From Brevundimonas sp. SH203 (GTDB lineage Bacteria > Pseudomonadota > Alphaproteobacteria > Caulobacterales > Caulobacteraceae), in the NCBI RefSeq assembly GCF_002157625.1, contig NZ_BDMM01000001.1, forward strand, positions 124,001 to 188,000: 64,000 bases of DNA. Direction: 5' to 3'. Positions 24,588 to 33,968 of the stretch are shown piece after piece. A model generated the notes under the pieces. The model searched no databases, was not told the DNA's origin, and saw only the letters and a list, made by a program, of their open reading frames with translations. A program made the translations under genes and the position numbers. Each line of letters begins with the position of its first letter. Within the stretch, counting starts at the first letter, position 1.

Positions 24588-25484
24588 ATGAGCCGCCGAC
24601 GCGAAGAGGAACGGGCCGAACACGAACGAGTCTTCTATCCTGGCACTCATGTATTGGTGAACAAGCTGGACCTTCGGGACGCCGCTACGCTCGACGCGGC
24701 AGAGCGATCGTTCACCGATCTGCGGATCACGGAGGGCCTGCCCAAAGCCGCGTTGAAGCCTAGCTATGCGGCGTTCAAGGCCATCCACCGGCATCTGTTC
24801 CAGGATCTCTACAGCTGGGCGGGCAAGGAGCGCGCCTATCAGACGGGCCGGAGCACCGTCGCGCCCTTCGCGCGCCCAGAGTTCATCGCGTCAGAAGCGG
24901 AGAAGGTCTTCGCCCGCTTTCGCAACCAAGCCGAATTGCGGGACCTTGAGCCCGACGAATTCGCGGCCAAGGCAGCGGAACTTATCGGCGACCTCAACGC
25001 CATCCACCCTTTCATTGAAGGGAACGGGCGCACCCAGCGCCTATGGCTGGCGGTGATCGCGGAAAAGGCCGGCTACGAGTTCAGCGTCCTGCCTAGCGAT
25101 CAGCTGACCTGGTACGAGGCATCACGCCAGAGCTTCGAGGCGGGCGACAATGGTCCTATGGCCGCCCTGATCCTGGCGCGTATCCGTCAGCCAGACGCCT
25201 TGGCGACCGAGGAAGGCGAAGCGCGCGCGCAAACGTTTCTGAACCTGACGCGTGACGACGCCTTGGCGTCTGGCGACCAAAGTTTTCGTGCGGCGTGGGA
25301 AACGCTTGATCGCGTGACGTCAGTGGCCGCCAGCGTGCTCCCCTACGATGAACACGCGCGGAAAGAACTGATGGAGACGTCAAAGCGCGTACTGGCGGAC
25401 CATATGCGGGCGGGGCGCCGGATCAGCGATGTGACCGCCGAGCAGGCATGGCGAAACGACCCTTCTGAGGTCGGGAAGCCCTGA
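24588..25484 (+). CDS. Fic-domain protein adenylyltransferase (toxin)
   Basis: A 298-aa protein. The Fic active-site loop HPFIEGNGRTQR (140-151) is complete, with the preceding FQDLYSWAGKERAYQTG flap region. Fic enzymes transfer AMP from ATP to Ser/Thr/Tyr hydroxyls; VbhT-type toxins AMPylate gyrase and topoisomerase IV and stop growth. The C-terminal 110 residues (after about 190) are unassigned. It pairs with the small VbhA-like gene just upstream, forming an element-stabilising toxin-antitoxin system. Confidence 0.9.
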   Translation: MSRRREEERAEHERVFYPGTHVLVNKLDLRDAATLDAAERSFTDLRITEGLPKAALKPSYAAFKAIHRHLFQDLYSWAGKERAYQTGRSTVAPFARPEFIASEAEKVFARFRNQAELRDLEPDEFAAKAAELIGDLNAIHPFIEGNGRTQRLWLAVIAEKAGYEFSVLPSDQLTWYEASRQSFEAGDNGPMAALILARIRQPDALATEEGEARAQTFLNLTRDDALASGDQSFRAAWETLDRVTSVAASVLPYDEHARKELMETSKRVLADHMRAGRRISDVTAEQAWRNDPSEVGKP

Positions 25485-25508
25485 CCGCCTTAATCCCAAC
25501 GATGCGCC

Positions 25509-25880
25509 TCAACGACGGCCACGATCCCGGTCGCGACCGCCGTCTCGCGACCGATTGGCGTCGCCGCGCATCCTGTCCAACCCGGCTCTGGCGGTGGCAT
25601 AGGCGATGAGCCGTTGCTTGGCCTCCGGGTCGGCGATCAGGGCGCACACCACGGCAGAGGCCATGCGGAGTCGAACCTCCAGCTGCGCCCGCCGGTCGGG
25701 CAGGCCCGCCGCCTCCCGGTCGCGCCCACGCGCCCGGTAGACCCGCACCTCCATTCCGAAGGACCGGGCCTGGACCCAGACCTCGCGCCGGAAGGCCTCC
25801 TCGCCCTCAACCTTCAGGCGGGACCAGCCGCGATGCTGGGCGACCTTGAGCATGTCGGCCACCGTGTCCGGATACTTGGA
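25509..25880 (-). pseudogene. Fragment of a TraI/relaxase-type protein (LPD7 domain)
   Basis: The frame reads AFSKYPDTVADMLKVAQHRG, then WSRLKVEGEEAFRREVWVQA and SFGMEVRVYRARGRD, which is the LPD7 domain found in conjugative relaxase/primase proteins. The N-terminal bulk is missing: upstream of about 25880 the sequence is antisense to a LuxR-type fragment. The Arg/Asp-rich tail ends at 25509. It is a leftover of a transfer gene. Confidence 0.6.
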
Positions 25881-25956
25881 AAAAGCCTGCGCCAAACTCA
25901 ATGTGAGAACGCGGATCGAGGCGGTCGTGGCGGCCGTGCAGATGAATCTGATCACG
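25870..25956 (+). pseudogene. Fragment of a LuxR-type helix-turn-helix
   Basis: About 29 codons reading GYLEKACAKLNVRTRIEAVV followed by AAVQMNLI, the second half of a LuxR/GerE DNA-binding domain. The recognition-helix start and the whole N-terminal sensor are absent; the frame begins in sequence belonging to the opposite-strand LPD7 fragment. It marks a recombination junction. Confidence 0.55.
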
Positions 25957-25996
25957 TGTTCCGAGTTCGCAGCTTCGGCGCCAACTGCGTATACTC

Positions 25997-26819
25997 TCAG
26001 TTCGACAATGGCGAACTCTGGTCGAATGCGATCGCCAGTTTGAACGGAGGCGCGGTATCGTCCCGAAAGCCTAGTGCAAAGAGGCCGTTGTATCGGCTCA
26101 TTGGGAGGCCGGGCGCATGCCCTTCAGGTCTAGCCATCACCAGTAGATTTGAGGCCCGCGCGTATATCTCGGCAGCGTCGACAATCTCAGTGTCTACGTC
26201 ATGCGGAAAGTATCGCTCAGGCTGCTGACCGCTAGCTCCAGAGAAGCCTCGCCACCTCGAGGCATGAACTTGGAGTTCGTGCAGCAGCTGCTGATAAGCG
26301 TTCGCCTCCCGATCGGTCTGTGCAGCTTCAACCATCGCCAAGATGTGGTTTAACGTAACCTCTTCGAGTTGCGGGCGCCTTTCCCGCAAATCGTGAGCCC
26401 ACGACCACATGTTCAGACTCCGCGGTCGCCCGAGCCTCGCGCAACAGCGCTGCGCTTCGCTCGGCATAATCGCATACGCGGCTCATCACCATTGGCATGG
26501 CCGCGCGCCTCGCTCGCCAAACCCGCCGCAGCCGAGCCGCTTCGTGAGCGTTGTTCTCTCGAATTTGCCGCAAAACGGCCCACGCGCCCAGCACAGCAGC
26601 CAGAGGCGTGAACAGCGCGCCGAGCAAGGACTGCCACTCTCGGACAACAGGAGAAATGACAGCAGGCAGACTTGCGCCTGCGTCGTCCCTTGAAGTGGCC
26701 AAGATCGCGACGCCAAGGTCATAGGCCGGCATGAATAGCGCCAGGACGAGCAGGCCGGCGAGACCGGCCATGGGTCCTTTCAAACTGATCGTCGGCGACG
26801 CTGCCGATGTCTCTGTCAT
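25997..26819 (-). pseudogene. Two-helix membrane protein, frameshifted
   Basis: Starts at the ATG at 26819 with GGAG before it. The N-terminal part has two membrane helices (GLAGLLVLALFMPAYDLGVA and LLGALFTPLAAVLGAWAVL) and a long helix LRQIRENNAHEAARLRRVWR. Near 26400-26440 the frame is lost and the other frame continues with LEEVTLNHILAMVEAAQ, RYFPHDVDTEIVDAAEIYA and ends at 25997. One indel explains the split. Proteins with this layout occur in other alphaproteobacteria as hypothetical; function unknown. It follows the metallo-beta-lactamase-fold gene. Confidence 0.55.
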
Positions 26820-26949
26820 GATACTCTCCAGCCCTTCGGATAGTGATTGGGCATCCCGCATCGCCGCGGGATAGCGCGCATCGGAACCTTAGCCGCGTCC
26901 ACAAAAGGGCTGAGCCATCTATCGGGTGACGCGTCCTGGCTTGTTGGTA

Positions 26950-28250
26950 TTAAGCGGCGATGAGACTGACGCCGCTCCGGACATACCAAGATCGCGAAGG
27001 CGCTATGTCCAGGGTGATGACGAACGACGTTTGCGAGTCCACCTGCATGGCGCCGAAGGCGCTGTAAGCGCGCCTCACCTCTGCGTGCGGGTGCGGATTT
27101 TTCCTGTCGGGATCGGAACTGAATACGCTCCACATTGGCGATACCGTGGTCGGGACGCTGGGATGATGATTGGCGCGAGATCCATGATGCATCACTTGGA
27201 AACTGCAAATGCGGCGCAGCCTGTGTGTGCGGCCGTAGTGACGAGTAAAGCGCTTCATCGCGGCATCAGTGTTGAGATAGGCGTCGCCGGTCAGAAGTTG
27301 GGCGGCCTTCCGCTCGTAGCTTGCCGACGCCGCCACAGATTCCGGCTTTCCTTCAACGAGCTTTAGCGCGGAGCGGTCAACATGTTCCGGCATCTCAATG
27401 GGACCGGCATACAGGCAGAGTGAGATTCGATTACGAGCCTTCGCGCCTCTGCCGAACGTCCTGTCGAAATAGGCTTTGAGCTCGTTCAAGGCACTGATGC
27501 GGTGGGTGTCCTGGTCTGCTCGACGCAGAGCCGACAATCGCTTCGCCACTTCTTGTCTGAATCGCGTTCTCGGCGCCGGGGCGTGCTTAGGATCGGCATA
27601 GGGCAGAAACTCCCATACACCCCAGACGCTGACGGATTGCCCCGGATGCAGAACTTCGACCCGCACCCCCGGGTGATATGAAACCGGATCCGTAGGGCCG
27701 GCGAGTTGCTCAATAGGGGTCGCCGGTGCAGCGAGATCGGTATCGAACTTCTCCGGCGCCTTATAGAGCCCTGCCGCCTCGGGGATGGATTGGCGCCGGG
27801 ATTCACGAACACGATCCGGTCGAACCGAGCGCCGTCGAGACCAGAGAGAAATGCGACGGGATCCACGCAGAAATTCGTAAGGGCCGGATCCGTGGGCTGG
27901 CTGAAGGCCACCACCAATCGCGACCACAGCGGAAAATAGGGGAGAAGAATGGTGCCGACCTCATAGTCAGCCAGTAGCTGCTTAATTCCGCTGATATGGT
28001 CGGAATCGAAATGAGAGATGGCGAGGATATCAATCCGGCGCCGCGCTCCAGCCAGACGGTTCAGCAACGCGCATCCGCTCGCTATTAGGTTATCGCCGCC
28101 TGCACTTTCGCTACCGCAATCGTGGACCCACACAATGGGGTCAGGTCGTCCATCCAACCAGAGAACTCCAGACGTGAAGAGGCCCTGGCCCACGCCGTGA
28201 TGGATATAATGAGCCGTGAGGCGAGGAAGTCTGAGGGTTGAAGTCGGCAT
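26950..28250 (-). pseudogene. Metallo-beta-lactamase-fold hydrolase, frameshifted
   Basis: From the ATG at 28250 (an upstream start at 28322 is possible). The N-terminal half has VGQGLFTSGVLW, VHDCGSESAGG and the metal motif LAISHFDSDHISGIKQLL. The frame shifts near 27790; the other frame resumes with EAAGLYKAPEKF and reaches the second metal region FQVMHHGSRANHHPS and a stop at 26950. The pattern resembles ComEC-type competence-like hydrolases that act on nucleic acids or phosphodiesters. With one indel the product is not complete. Confidence 0.65.
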
Positions 28251-28418
28251 TCGGGCGCTATGAAATCGCGAAACAGGATTTGCGCTAATATCGCCTGCTT
28301 CGGCCTCGCAACCATAGCTCAAGGTTTTACAGCTGCGGTCTAAGGCATTGATTTCAAACGACGCCGATTTTCGCTGTTTTGCCAGTTAACGCCTGAAATC
28401 TCATCATTCGATCTCAGA

Positions 28419-28461
28419 TTTTGGTACCGTCATTCTAGGTTCGAGTCCTAGTCCCCAGCCA
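28419..28461 (+). other. 3' half of tRNA-Gln(TTG): right attachment site of the element
   Basis: The 43 bases begin with the anticodon loop TTTTGGT (anticodon TTG), continue through ACCGTCAT and the T arm CTAGG-TTCGAGT-CCTAG, and end TCCCCAGCCA. This is the 3' half of tRNA-Gln as I know it, with one base missing in the acceptor strand (TCCCCA where seven bases are expected). No 5' half precedes it. Such copies are left when an integrase uses a tRNA 3' end as attachment site. Confidence 0.75.
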
Positions 28462-28463
28462 TC

Positions 28464-28481
28464 CGCCGACACAGGTCGGCG
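28464..28481 (+). terminator. Hairpin directly after the tRNA-Gln fragment
   Basis: CGCCGAC (28464-28470) and GTCGGCG (28475-28481) form a perfect 7-bp stem with loop ACAG, three bases after CCA. It probably was the terminator of the original tRNA-Gln gene, though no T tract follows immediately. Confidence 0.4.
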
Positions 28482-28586
28482 AGCAGAACCTCTTCGCATA
28501 TTCGGCATTTTTGACCTGGGTCAGGGCTTCCGTTCGGCGGTCCGGCTACCTAGCTTGACCGCATACCGATGCCGAGGAGAACGAGA

Positions 28587-29102
28587 ATGGTCACTGCCCG
28601 CGAAAAGCGTCTGGCGCCGCTGAGGACGCCCACCACCCTGTCGGAAGAGGCGACGCGCGATATTTCCGCAGCCCTGACCGGACTGCTGGCCGACACCTTC
28701 GCCCTCTACATCAAGACCAAGAATTTTCACTGGCACGTGTCGGGGCCGCATTTCCGGGATTATCACCTGTTGCTGGACGACCAGTCGGCGGAAATCCTGG
28801 CCATGACCGATCCGATGGCCGAACGGGCGCGCAAGATCGGCGGGACGACCCTGCGCTCCATCGGGCAGATCGCCAGGGAATCGCGCGTCGCCGACAACGA
28901 CGCCGACTATGTCGATCCGCTGGACATGCTGGCCGAGCTGCGGGACGACAATGGCGATCTGATCGGCCGGATGCGCGAGGTTCACGACCTTTGCGACGAG
29001 CATAACGACGTCGCCACCGCCAGCCTGCTGGAGAACTGGATCGACGAAAGCGAGAAGCGCGTCTGGTTCCTGTTCGAATCGGGTCGTCGCGGCAACGGCT
29101 GA
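28587..29102 (+). CDS. dps: Dps-family DNA protection/ferritin-like protein
   Basis: A 171-aa protein from the ATG at 28587, with GGAG upstream. Ferroxidase motifs are present: KTKNFHWHVSGPHFRDYH, then LLLDDQSAEI, typical of Dps dodecamers that oxidise Fe(II) with peroxide, store iron and coat DNA. Later helices RSIGQIAR and VATASLLENWIDESEKRVWF complete the four-helix bundle. First chromosomal gene after the element. Confidence 0.93.
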   Translation: MVTAREKRLAPLRTPTTLSEEATRDISAALTGLLADTFALYIKTKNFHWHVSGPHFRDYHLLLDDQSAEILAMTDPMAERARKIGGTTLRSIGQIARESRVADNDADYVDPLDMLAELRDDNGDLIGRMREVHDLCDEHNDVATASLLENWIDESEKRVWFLFESGRRGNG

Positions 29103-29177
29103 CGACGGAACCGTTCCGCTTGCGCCGTCTTATGGAACGTCGATAGTCGATTCCGGGGACTGCGCAGGAGGGATGGG

Positions 29178-29540
29178 TTGAGAAAAAGGGTCTGGATCGG
29201 CGCCGTGGCGTTGATGGCGGCGGGCGTGGCGACATCGGCTAGCGCCGACATGTCGAACGCCTTTGGCAACACCATCGTATCCCACTATCCGAACGGTCAG
29301 TGGGTGAAGCATTTCTTCGAGCCGGACGGGCGTTACACCTCGCAGTTCTCGGACGGGCGGCGGCTGAGCGCGCGCTGGACGTCCGAGAACGGCCGGATCT
29401 GTCTGAGCAGCTTTGCGCCGCGGCAGATCCTGCCGCGCTTCTGCAGCCGAATGGTGGAGGCGAACGTCGGCGACAGCTGGCAGGCCCGCGATCCGCTGGG
29501 CCGCAATATCCGCAACGAACTGGTCGCCGGGCGTCGTTGA
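29178..29540 (+). CDS. Small secreted protein of unknown function
   Basis: A 120-aa protein starting with TTG at 29178; GGAGG lies just upstream and the nearby ATG at 29173 is out of frame and stops at once. The signal peptide is RKRVWIGAVALMAAGVATSASA with cleavage after ASA. The mature part has YPNGQWVKHFFEPDGRYTSQ and two Cys (ICLSSF, RFCSRM) that could form a disulfide. No family recognised. Confidence 0.75.
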   Translation: MRKRVWIGAVALMAAGVATSASADMSNAFGNTIVSHYPNGQWVKHFFEPDGRYTSQFSDGRRLSARWTSENGRICLSSFAPRQILPRFCSRMVEANVGDSWQARDPLGRNIRNELVAGRR

Positions 29541-29589
29541 CGCTTGCCCTGACGGTCGCCAGCCTCTAGAGGCGACGACCTACCTGAAT

Positions 29590-29674
29590 GCGGATGTGGC
29601 GGAACTGGTAGACGCACTGGATTTAGGTTCCAGCGCCGCGAGGCGTGGAGGTTCGAGTCCTCTCATCCGCACCA
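29590..29674 (+). tRNA. tRNA-Leu (anticodon TAG)
   Basis: An 85-base cloverleaf: acceptor GCGGATG/CATCCGC, discriminator A and encoded CCA (29672-29674). The anticodon stem CTGGA/TCCAG encloses the loop TTTAGGT, anticodon TAG, so it decodes CUA. The T arm GAGG-TTCGAGT-CCTC and a long variable arm fit a class II leucine tRNA. Confidence 0.97.
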
Positions 29675-29681
29675 AAGTAAA

Positions 29682-29719
29682 AAGGCCCCGGATCGCTCCG
29701 GGGCCTTATCTTTTTTTGT
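29682..29719 (+). terminator. Rho-independent terminator after tRNA-Leu
   Basis: AAGGCCCCGGA and TCCGGGGCCTT form an 11-bp stem with loop TCGC, followed by ATCTTTTTTT. It lies seven bases after the tRNA CCA. Confidence 0.92.
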
Positions 29720-29758
29720 CGGGCCTATCGTCCTTGCGGACTACTTGAGGACGCTTGC

Positions 29759-31333
29759 TTACTGGATCGGCGGGACCGGAGGCGGCGGCGCGTCGCCGTC
29801 CGTCTCGTGGACCTCGATCAGACCGCGCCCGACGTGGCTCTTGCGATAGCCGTAGGCGAAATAGATCAAGAGGCCGACGCCGCCCCAGATCGGCAGCACC
29901 ATCTTGGCGTCATGCGGCAGGTTCCAGAACAGGAAGGCGCAGCCGAAGGCCGACAGCGGGGCGAACACCCACAGCAGCGGCGTGCGGAACGGACGCCTGC
30001 GATTCGGGTCCTTGACCCGCAGCACCATCACCGCGATCGACACCATGAAGAAGGCGAACAGGGTGCCCGAGTTCGAGATGTCGGCCAGCTGACCGACCGG
30101 GAACAGGGCGCCGGCGATGGCGACCGCGATGCCGGTGGCGGCGGTCACGATATAGGGCGTCTTCCATTTGGGGTGGATCTTGGTCAGGCCTTCCGGCAGC
30201 AGGCCGTCGCGCGCCATCACGAAGAAGATGCGGGTCTGACCGTAGATCATCATCAGGATGACCGAGGGCAGGGCCAGCAGGGCGGCGGTGCCCAGGGCGT
30301 TGCCGATCTGGGGATGGCCGACGACGCGCAGGACGTGCGCCAGAGCTTCGTTGGAGCAGACCAGACGGTCGGCGTTGGCGGGCAGGGCGCAGGCGGCGAC
30401 GAAGGCGGGTGAACCCGGCTGGACCGCTTCGCCGGCGGCGCCGAGAACCGGCTGGGCGCCGATCGCGCCGGCGGCGCCGAGCGCGACCAGCAAATAGAAG
30501 ACCGTACAGATGGCCAGCGATCCGATCAGGCCGATGGGCACGTTGCGTTGCGGGTTCTTGGTCTCTTCGGCGGCCGTCGAGACGGCGTCGAAGCCGACGT
30601 AGGCGAAGAAGATCGAGGCCGCCGCGCCGACGATGCCCATGCCCGAATACTGGCCGAACAGGCCGTTGGGCGCGAAGGGCGACAGGTGGCCGGACTTGAT
30701 GACCGGCAGGGTGATGATGATGAAGACGGTCAGGGCCGCGACCTTGATCGCGACCAGGATGGCGTTGACGCGCGCCGATTCCGTCGTGCCGAGCATCAGA
30801 AGCCCCGTCACCAGCAAGGCCACGATGATGGCCGGGATGTTGACGATGCCGGCCGAGAAGTCGGGCGTCGGGATGAAGCCGTGCATCGACCAGGTCGGGC
30901 CGGCGGATAGAAGGTCGGGGAAGTCGAACCCTAGCCCCTGTTCGATCAGCCCCAGGACATAGCCGGACCACCCGACCGACACGGCGGAGGCCGCGACCGC
31001 ATATTCCAGGATCAGCGCCCAGCCGACCGTCCAGGCCAGAAGTTCGCCCATGACGGCATAGGTGTAGGTGTAGGCCGAGCCCGAAACCGGGGCCATGGCC
31101 GCCAGTTCGGAGTAGCAAAGTGCAGCGACCGCGCAGACCGCGCCGGCGATCACGAAGCTGACCATCATGCCGGGGCCGGCCTTCTGGGCGGCCGAGGCCG
31201 TCAGAACGAAGATGCCGGTGCCGATGATGGCGCCGATGCCCAGAAGCGTCAGTTGAATAGGACCAAGCGACCGATGAAGCGATTTCTTCTCGGCCGTGGC
31301 AAGAATCGCGTCGAGCGATTTAACGCGCCACAT
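29759..31333 (-). CDS. APC-family amino acid permease
   Basis: About 524 aa from the ATG at 31333, preceded by GGGGG. Twelve or more membrane helices, with the APC signature LTLLGIGAIIGTGIFVLTA in helix 1 and FFAYVGFDAVSTAAEETKNP in helix 6. This places it with cationic amino acid/polyamine transporters of the YfnA/CAT group in the inner membrane. Substrate not certain. Divergent from hrpB across a 150-base gap that should hold both promoters. Confidence 0.9.
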   Translation of the reverse strand: MWRVKSLDAILATAEKKSLHRSLGPIQLTLLGIGAIIGTGIFVLTASAAQKAGPGMMVSFVIAGAVCAVAALCYSELAAMAPVSGSAYTYTYAVMGELLAWTVGWALILEYAVAASAVSVGWSGYVLGLIEQGLGFDFPDLLSAGPTWSMHGFIPTPDFSAGIVNIPAIIVALLVTGLLMLGTTESARVNAILVAIKVAALTVFIIITLPVIKSGHLSPFAPNGLFGQYSGMGIVGAAASIFFAYVGFDAVSTAAEETKNPQRNVPIGLIGSLAICTVFYLLVALGAAGAIGAQPVLGAAGEAVQPGSPAFVAACALPANADRLVCSNEALAHVLRVVGHPQIGNALGTAALLALPSVILMMIYGQTRIFFVMARDGLLPEGLTKIHPKWKTPYIVTAATGIAVAIAGALFPVGQLADISNSGTLFAFFMVSIAVMVLRVKDPNRRRPFRTPLLWVFAPLSAFGCAFLFWNLPHDAKMVLPIWGGVGLLIYFAYGYRKSHVGRGLIEVHETDGDAPPPPVPPIQ

Positions 31334-31480
31334 AGATAATACCCCCACGTTTAGGCCAGCTCCTCGGCTGGGTTTGGGCGGACGCTAGCGGCGGATGGGA
31401 CGGCGCGCAACGCGCATGACGGCGCAGTAAAGGCCCGACGACGCTTTCGTGATCGCCCCGCCGTCGGCTACAGGCCGGGT

Positions 31481-33910
31481 ATGTTGCCGATCCACGCCGT
31501 TCTGGACCCGCTGAAGGCCGCCCTGAGCCAGGGGAATACGGCCGTGCTGGCCGCGCCGCCGGGTGCGGGCAAGACGACGGTCGTGCCGCTGGCGCTGCTG
31601 GAGCAGGGCTGGCTGGGGGACGGCAAGATCCTGGTGTTGGAGCCGCGACGGCTGGCGGTGCGGGCGGCGGCGGATCGGATGGCGGCGACGCTGGGCCAGG
31701 AGGCGGGCGGGACGGTCGGCTATCGCACGCGCCTGCAGAGCCGGATCGGCGCGACGACCCGTATCGAAGTGATCACCGAGGGCGTGTTCACGCGCATGAT
31801 CCTGGACGATCCGGGGCTGGAGGGCGTGGGCGCGGTTCTGTTCGACGAGTTCCACGAACGCAGTCTGGACGCCGATCTGGGCCTGGCCCTGGCGCGCGAG
31901 ACGCAAGGGTTGCTGCGCGACGACCTGCGCCTGTTGGTCATGTCGGCGACGCTGGACGTGGCGGGCGTCTCGCGCCTGTTGGATGGGGCGCCGGTGATCG
32001 AGGCCGAGGGGCGGGTGTTTCCGGTCGAGACCCGTTATCTGGGCCGCAACCTAGCGGAGCGGTTCGAGGAGGCGGCGGCGCGCGCTTGTCTGACCGCTCT
32101 GGGCGAAGAAAGCGGTTCGATCCTGGCCTTCCTGCCGGGGCAGGGAGAAATCCACCGCGTCGCGCGGCTGGTCAAGGAAAGGCTGAGGCTGGCGGACGTG
32201 GACGTGACGCCGCTTTACGGCGGACTGGACCGGGCCGAGCAGGACCGCGCCATCGAACCGGCGGCGCCGGGGCGGCGCAAACTGGTGCTGGCGACCTCGG
32301 TGGCGGAAACCAGCCTGACCATCGAGGGCGTGCGTGTGGTCATCGACGGGGGCCTGTCGCGCGTGCCGCGTTTCGAACCGTCCAGCGGCCTGACCCGGCT
32401 GGCGACGGTCAAGGTCAGTCGATCCTCGGCCGAGCAACGACGCGGACGGGCGGGACGGACGGCGCCCGGCGTCTGCTATCGCTTGTGGGACGAAGAACAG
32501 ACGCGCGGACTGGTCGCGCATCAGCGGCCGGAGATTCAGGAGGCGGACCTGACCGGCCTCGCTCTGGACCTGGCGCGTTGGGGGGCGAGGTCCGTGGAGG
32601 GACTGGCGCTGCTGGACCCGCCGCCGGCCGGGGCGATGGCGGAGGCGCGCAAGGTGCTGACGCGGCTGGGCGCGCTGGACGCGGACGGCGGTCTGTCCCG
32701 ACACGGGATGAGGCTGACGAAAATCCCGCTGTCGCCGCGACTGGCCCATATGGTCGCGGTCGCCTCGGATCGCGGCGACGCCCTGATGGGTGCGCGAATC
32801 GCGGCGGTGCTGAGCGAACCGGGCCTGGGCGGATCGGGCGTCGACCTGTCGGATCGGTTGACCGGCCTGACGCGGGATCGGTCGCCGCGCGCGCGCGACG
32901 CGCTGAAACTTGCGGATCGCTGGGCCAGGGCGGCGGGCGGCGGATCGGGCGAAGCGGTCGATCCGGGCCTGCTGCTGGCCGAGGCCTTTCCCGAGCGGAT
33001 CGCGCGGGCGCGCGGCAAGGCGGGCGAGTTCCTGCTGGCCAGCGGACGGGGCGTGGTGCTGGAGGCGTCCGATCATCTGGCGCGCGCGCCGTGGCTGGCG
33101 GTCGCGGAACTGGGCGGCGGGGATGTGCGCGACCGGGTGCGTCTGGCGGCGGCGCTGGAGCCGGGCGAGGTCGAGGCCGAGCTGGCGCATCTGATCGCGA
33201 CCGAGGACCGGATGGCGCGCGAACCGTCGGGGCGGGTGGTGATCCGGCGGTCGCGACGGATCGGCACCATCGTGCTGGACGAAAAGGTGGTGGGGGCGCC
33301 GGATGCGAAGATGCTGGCCGCCGCCCTGCGCGCCGAGGTCGAGGCCGAGGGGGTGGGCGCCCTGCGCTGGGGCGAGCAGGCGGCGGGTCTGCGGGCGCGT
33401 CTGGCCTTCCTGCACCAGCAGGATTCGGCCTGGCCGGACGTATCGGACGCGGCCTTGCTGGCGGCGCGCGAAGACTGGTTGTGGCCGCTGCTGGAGGGGG
33501 CGAAGTCGCTGGACGCCGTGAGCGACGGCCGTCTGGCGGAGGCGCTGCGGGGGCTGATCCCCTGGGATCTGCAGCGGCGGCTGGACGAGCAGGCGCCCGC
33601 GCGACTGATCACGCCGCTGGGGTCGGCGGCCATCGACTATGCCGCCGAGGGCGGGCCGCGCGTGGACATCCGCGTGCAGGAGCTGTTCGGCGTGACGACC
33701 CATCCCACGGTCGGCGGCGCGCCCCTGACCCTGGCCCTGCTGTCGCCCGCACGGCGGCCGGTGCAGGTGACGAAGGATCTGCCGCGCTTCTGGTCCGGGT
33801 CCTGGGCGGCGGTGCGGGCCGAGATGCGGGGCCGCTATCCGCGCCACCCCTGGCCCGAGAATCCGGCCGAGGCGCAACCGACGAACCGGGTGAAGCCGCG
33901 CGGAACCTGA
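31481..33910 (+). CDS. hrpB: ATP-dependent RNA helicase HrpB
   Basis: An 809-aa DEAH-type helicase. LAAPPGAGKTTVVPLALLE (Walker A), EPRRLAVRAAA (Ia), FDEFHERSLDADLGL (II, DEFH variant), VMSATLDVAG (III), then LATSVAETSLTIEGV (V) and SSAEQRRGRAGRTAPG (VI), with the HrpB C-terminal domain ending ...WPENPAEAQP. HrpB is widespread in Proteobacteria; its precise RNA role is not settled. Length fits the family. Confidence 0.95.
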   Translation: MLPIHAVLDPLKAALSQGNTAVLAAPPGAGKTTVVPLALLEQGWLGDGKILVLEPRRLAVRAAADRMAATLGQEAGGTVGYRTRLQSRIGATTRIEVITEGVFTRMILDDPGLEGVGAVLFDEFHERSLDADLGLALARETQGLLRDDLRLLVMSATLDVAGVSRLLDGAPVIEAEGRVFPVETRYLGRNLAERFEEAAARACLTALGEESGSILAFLPGQGEIHRVARLVKERLRLADVDVTPLYGGLDRAEQDRAIEPAAPGRRKLVLATSVAETSLTIEGVRVVIDGGLSRVPRFEPSSGLTRLATVKVSRSSAEQRRGRAGRTAPGVCYRLWDEEQTRGLVAHQRPEIQEADLTGLALDLARWGARSVEGLALLDPPPAGAMAEARKVLTRLGALDADGGLSRHGMRLTKIPLSPRLAHMVAVASDRGDALMGARIAAVLSEPGLGGSGVDLSDRLTGLTRDRSPRARDALKLADRWARAAGGGSGEAVDPGLLLAEAFPERIARARGKAGEFLLASGRGVVLEASDHLARAPWLAVAELGGGDVRDRVRLAAALEPGEVEAELAHLIATEDRMAREPSGRVVIRRSRRIGTIVLDEKVVGAPDAKMLAAALRAEVEAEGVGALRWGEQAAGLRARLAFLHQQDSAWPDVSDAALLAAREDWLWPLLEGAKSLDAVSDGRLAEALRGLIPWDLQRRLDEQAPARLITPLGSAAIDYAAEGGPRVDIRVQELFGVTTHPTVGGAPLTLALLSPARRPVQVTKDLPRFWSGSWAAVRAEMRGRYPRHPWPENPAEAQPTNRVKPRGT

Positions 33911-33968
33911 TCGGCTTGACGGCATGGCCGCCTTGCGGGCATCGCAGGGGCTGCTGGGAGCCCAAACC

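Noticed and set aside
1-28461. Prophage
   Set aside because: No capsid, tail, terminase or lysis genes; the gene set is that of a mobilisable or integrative element.
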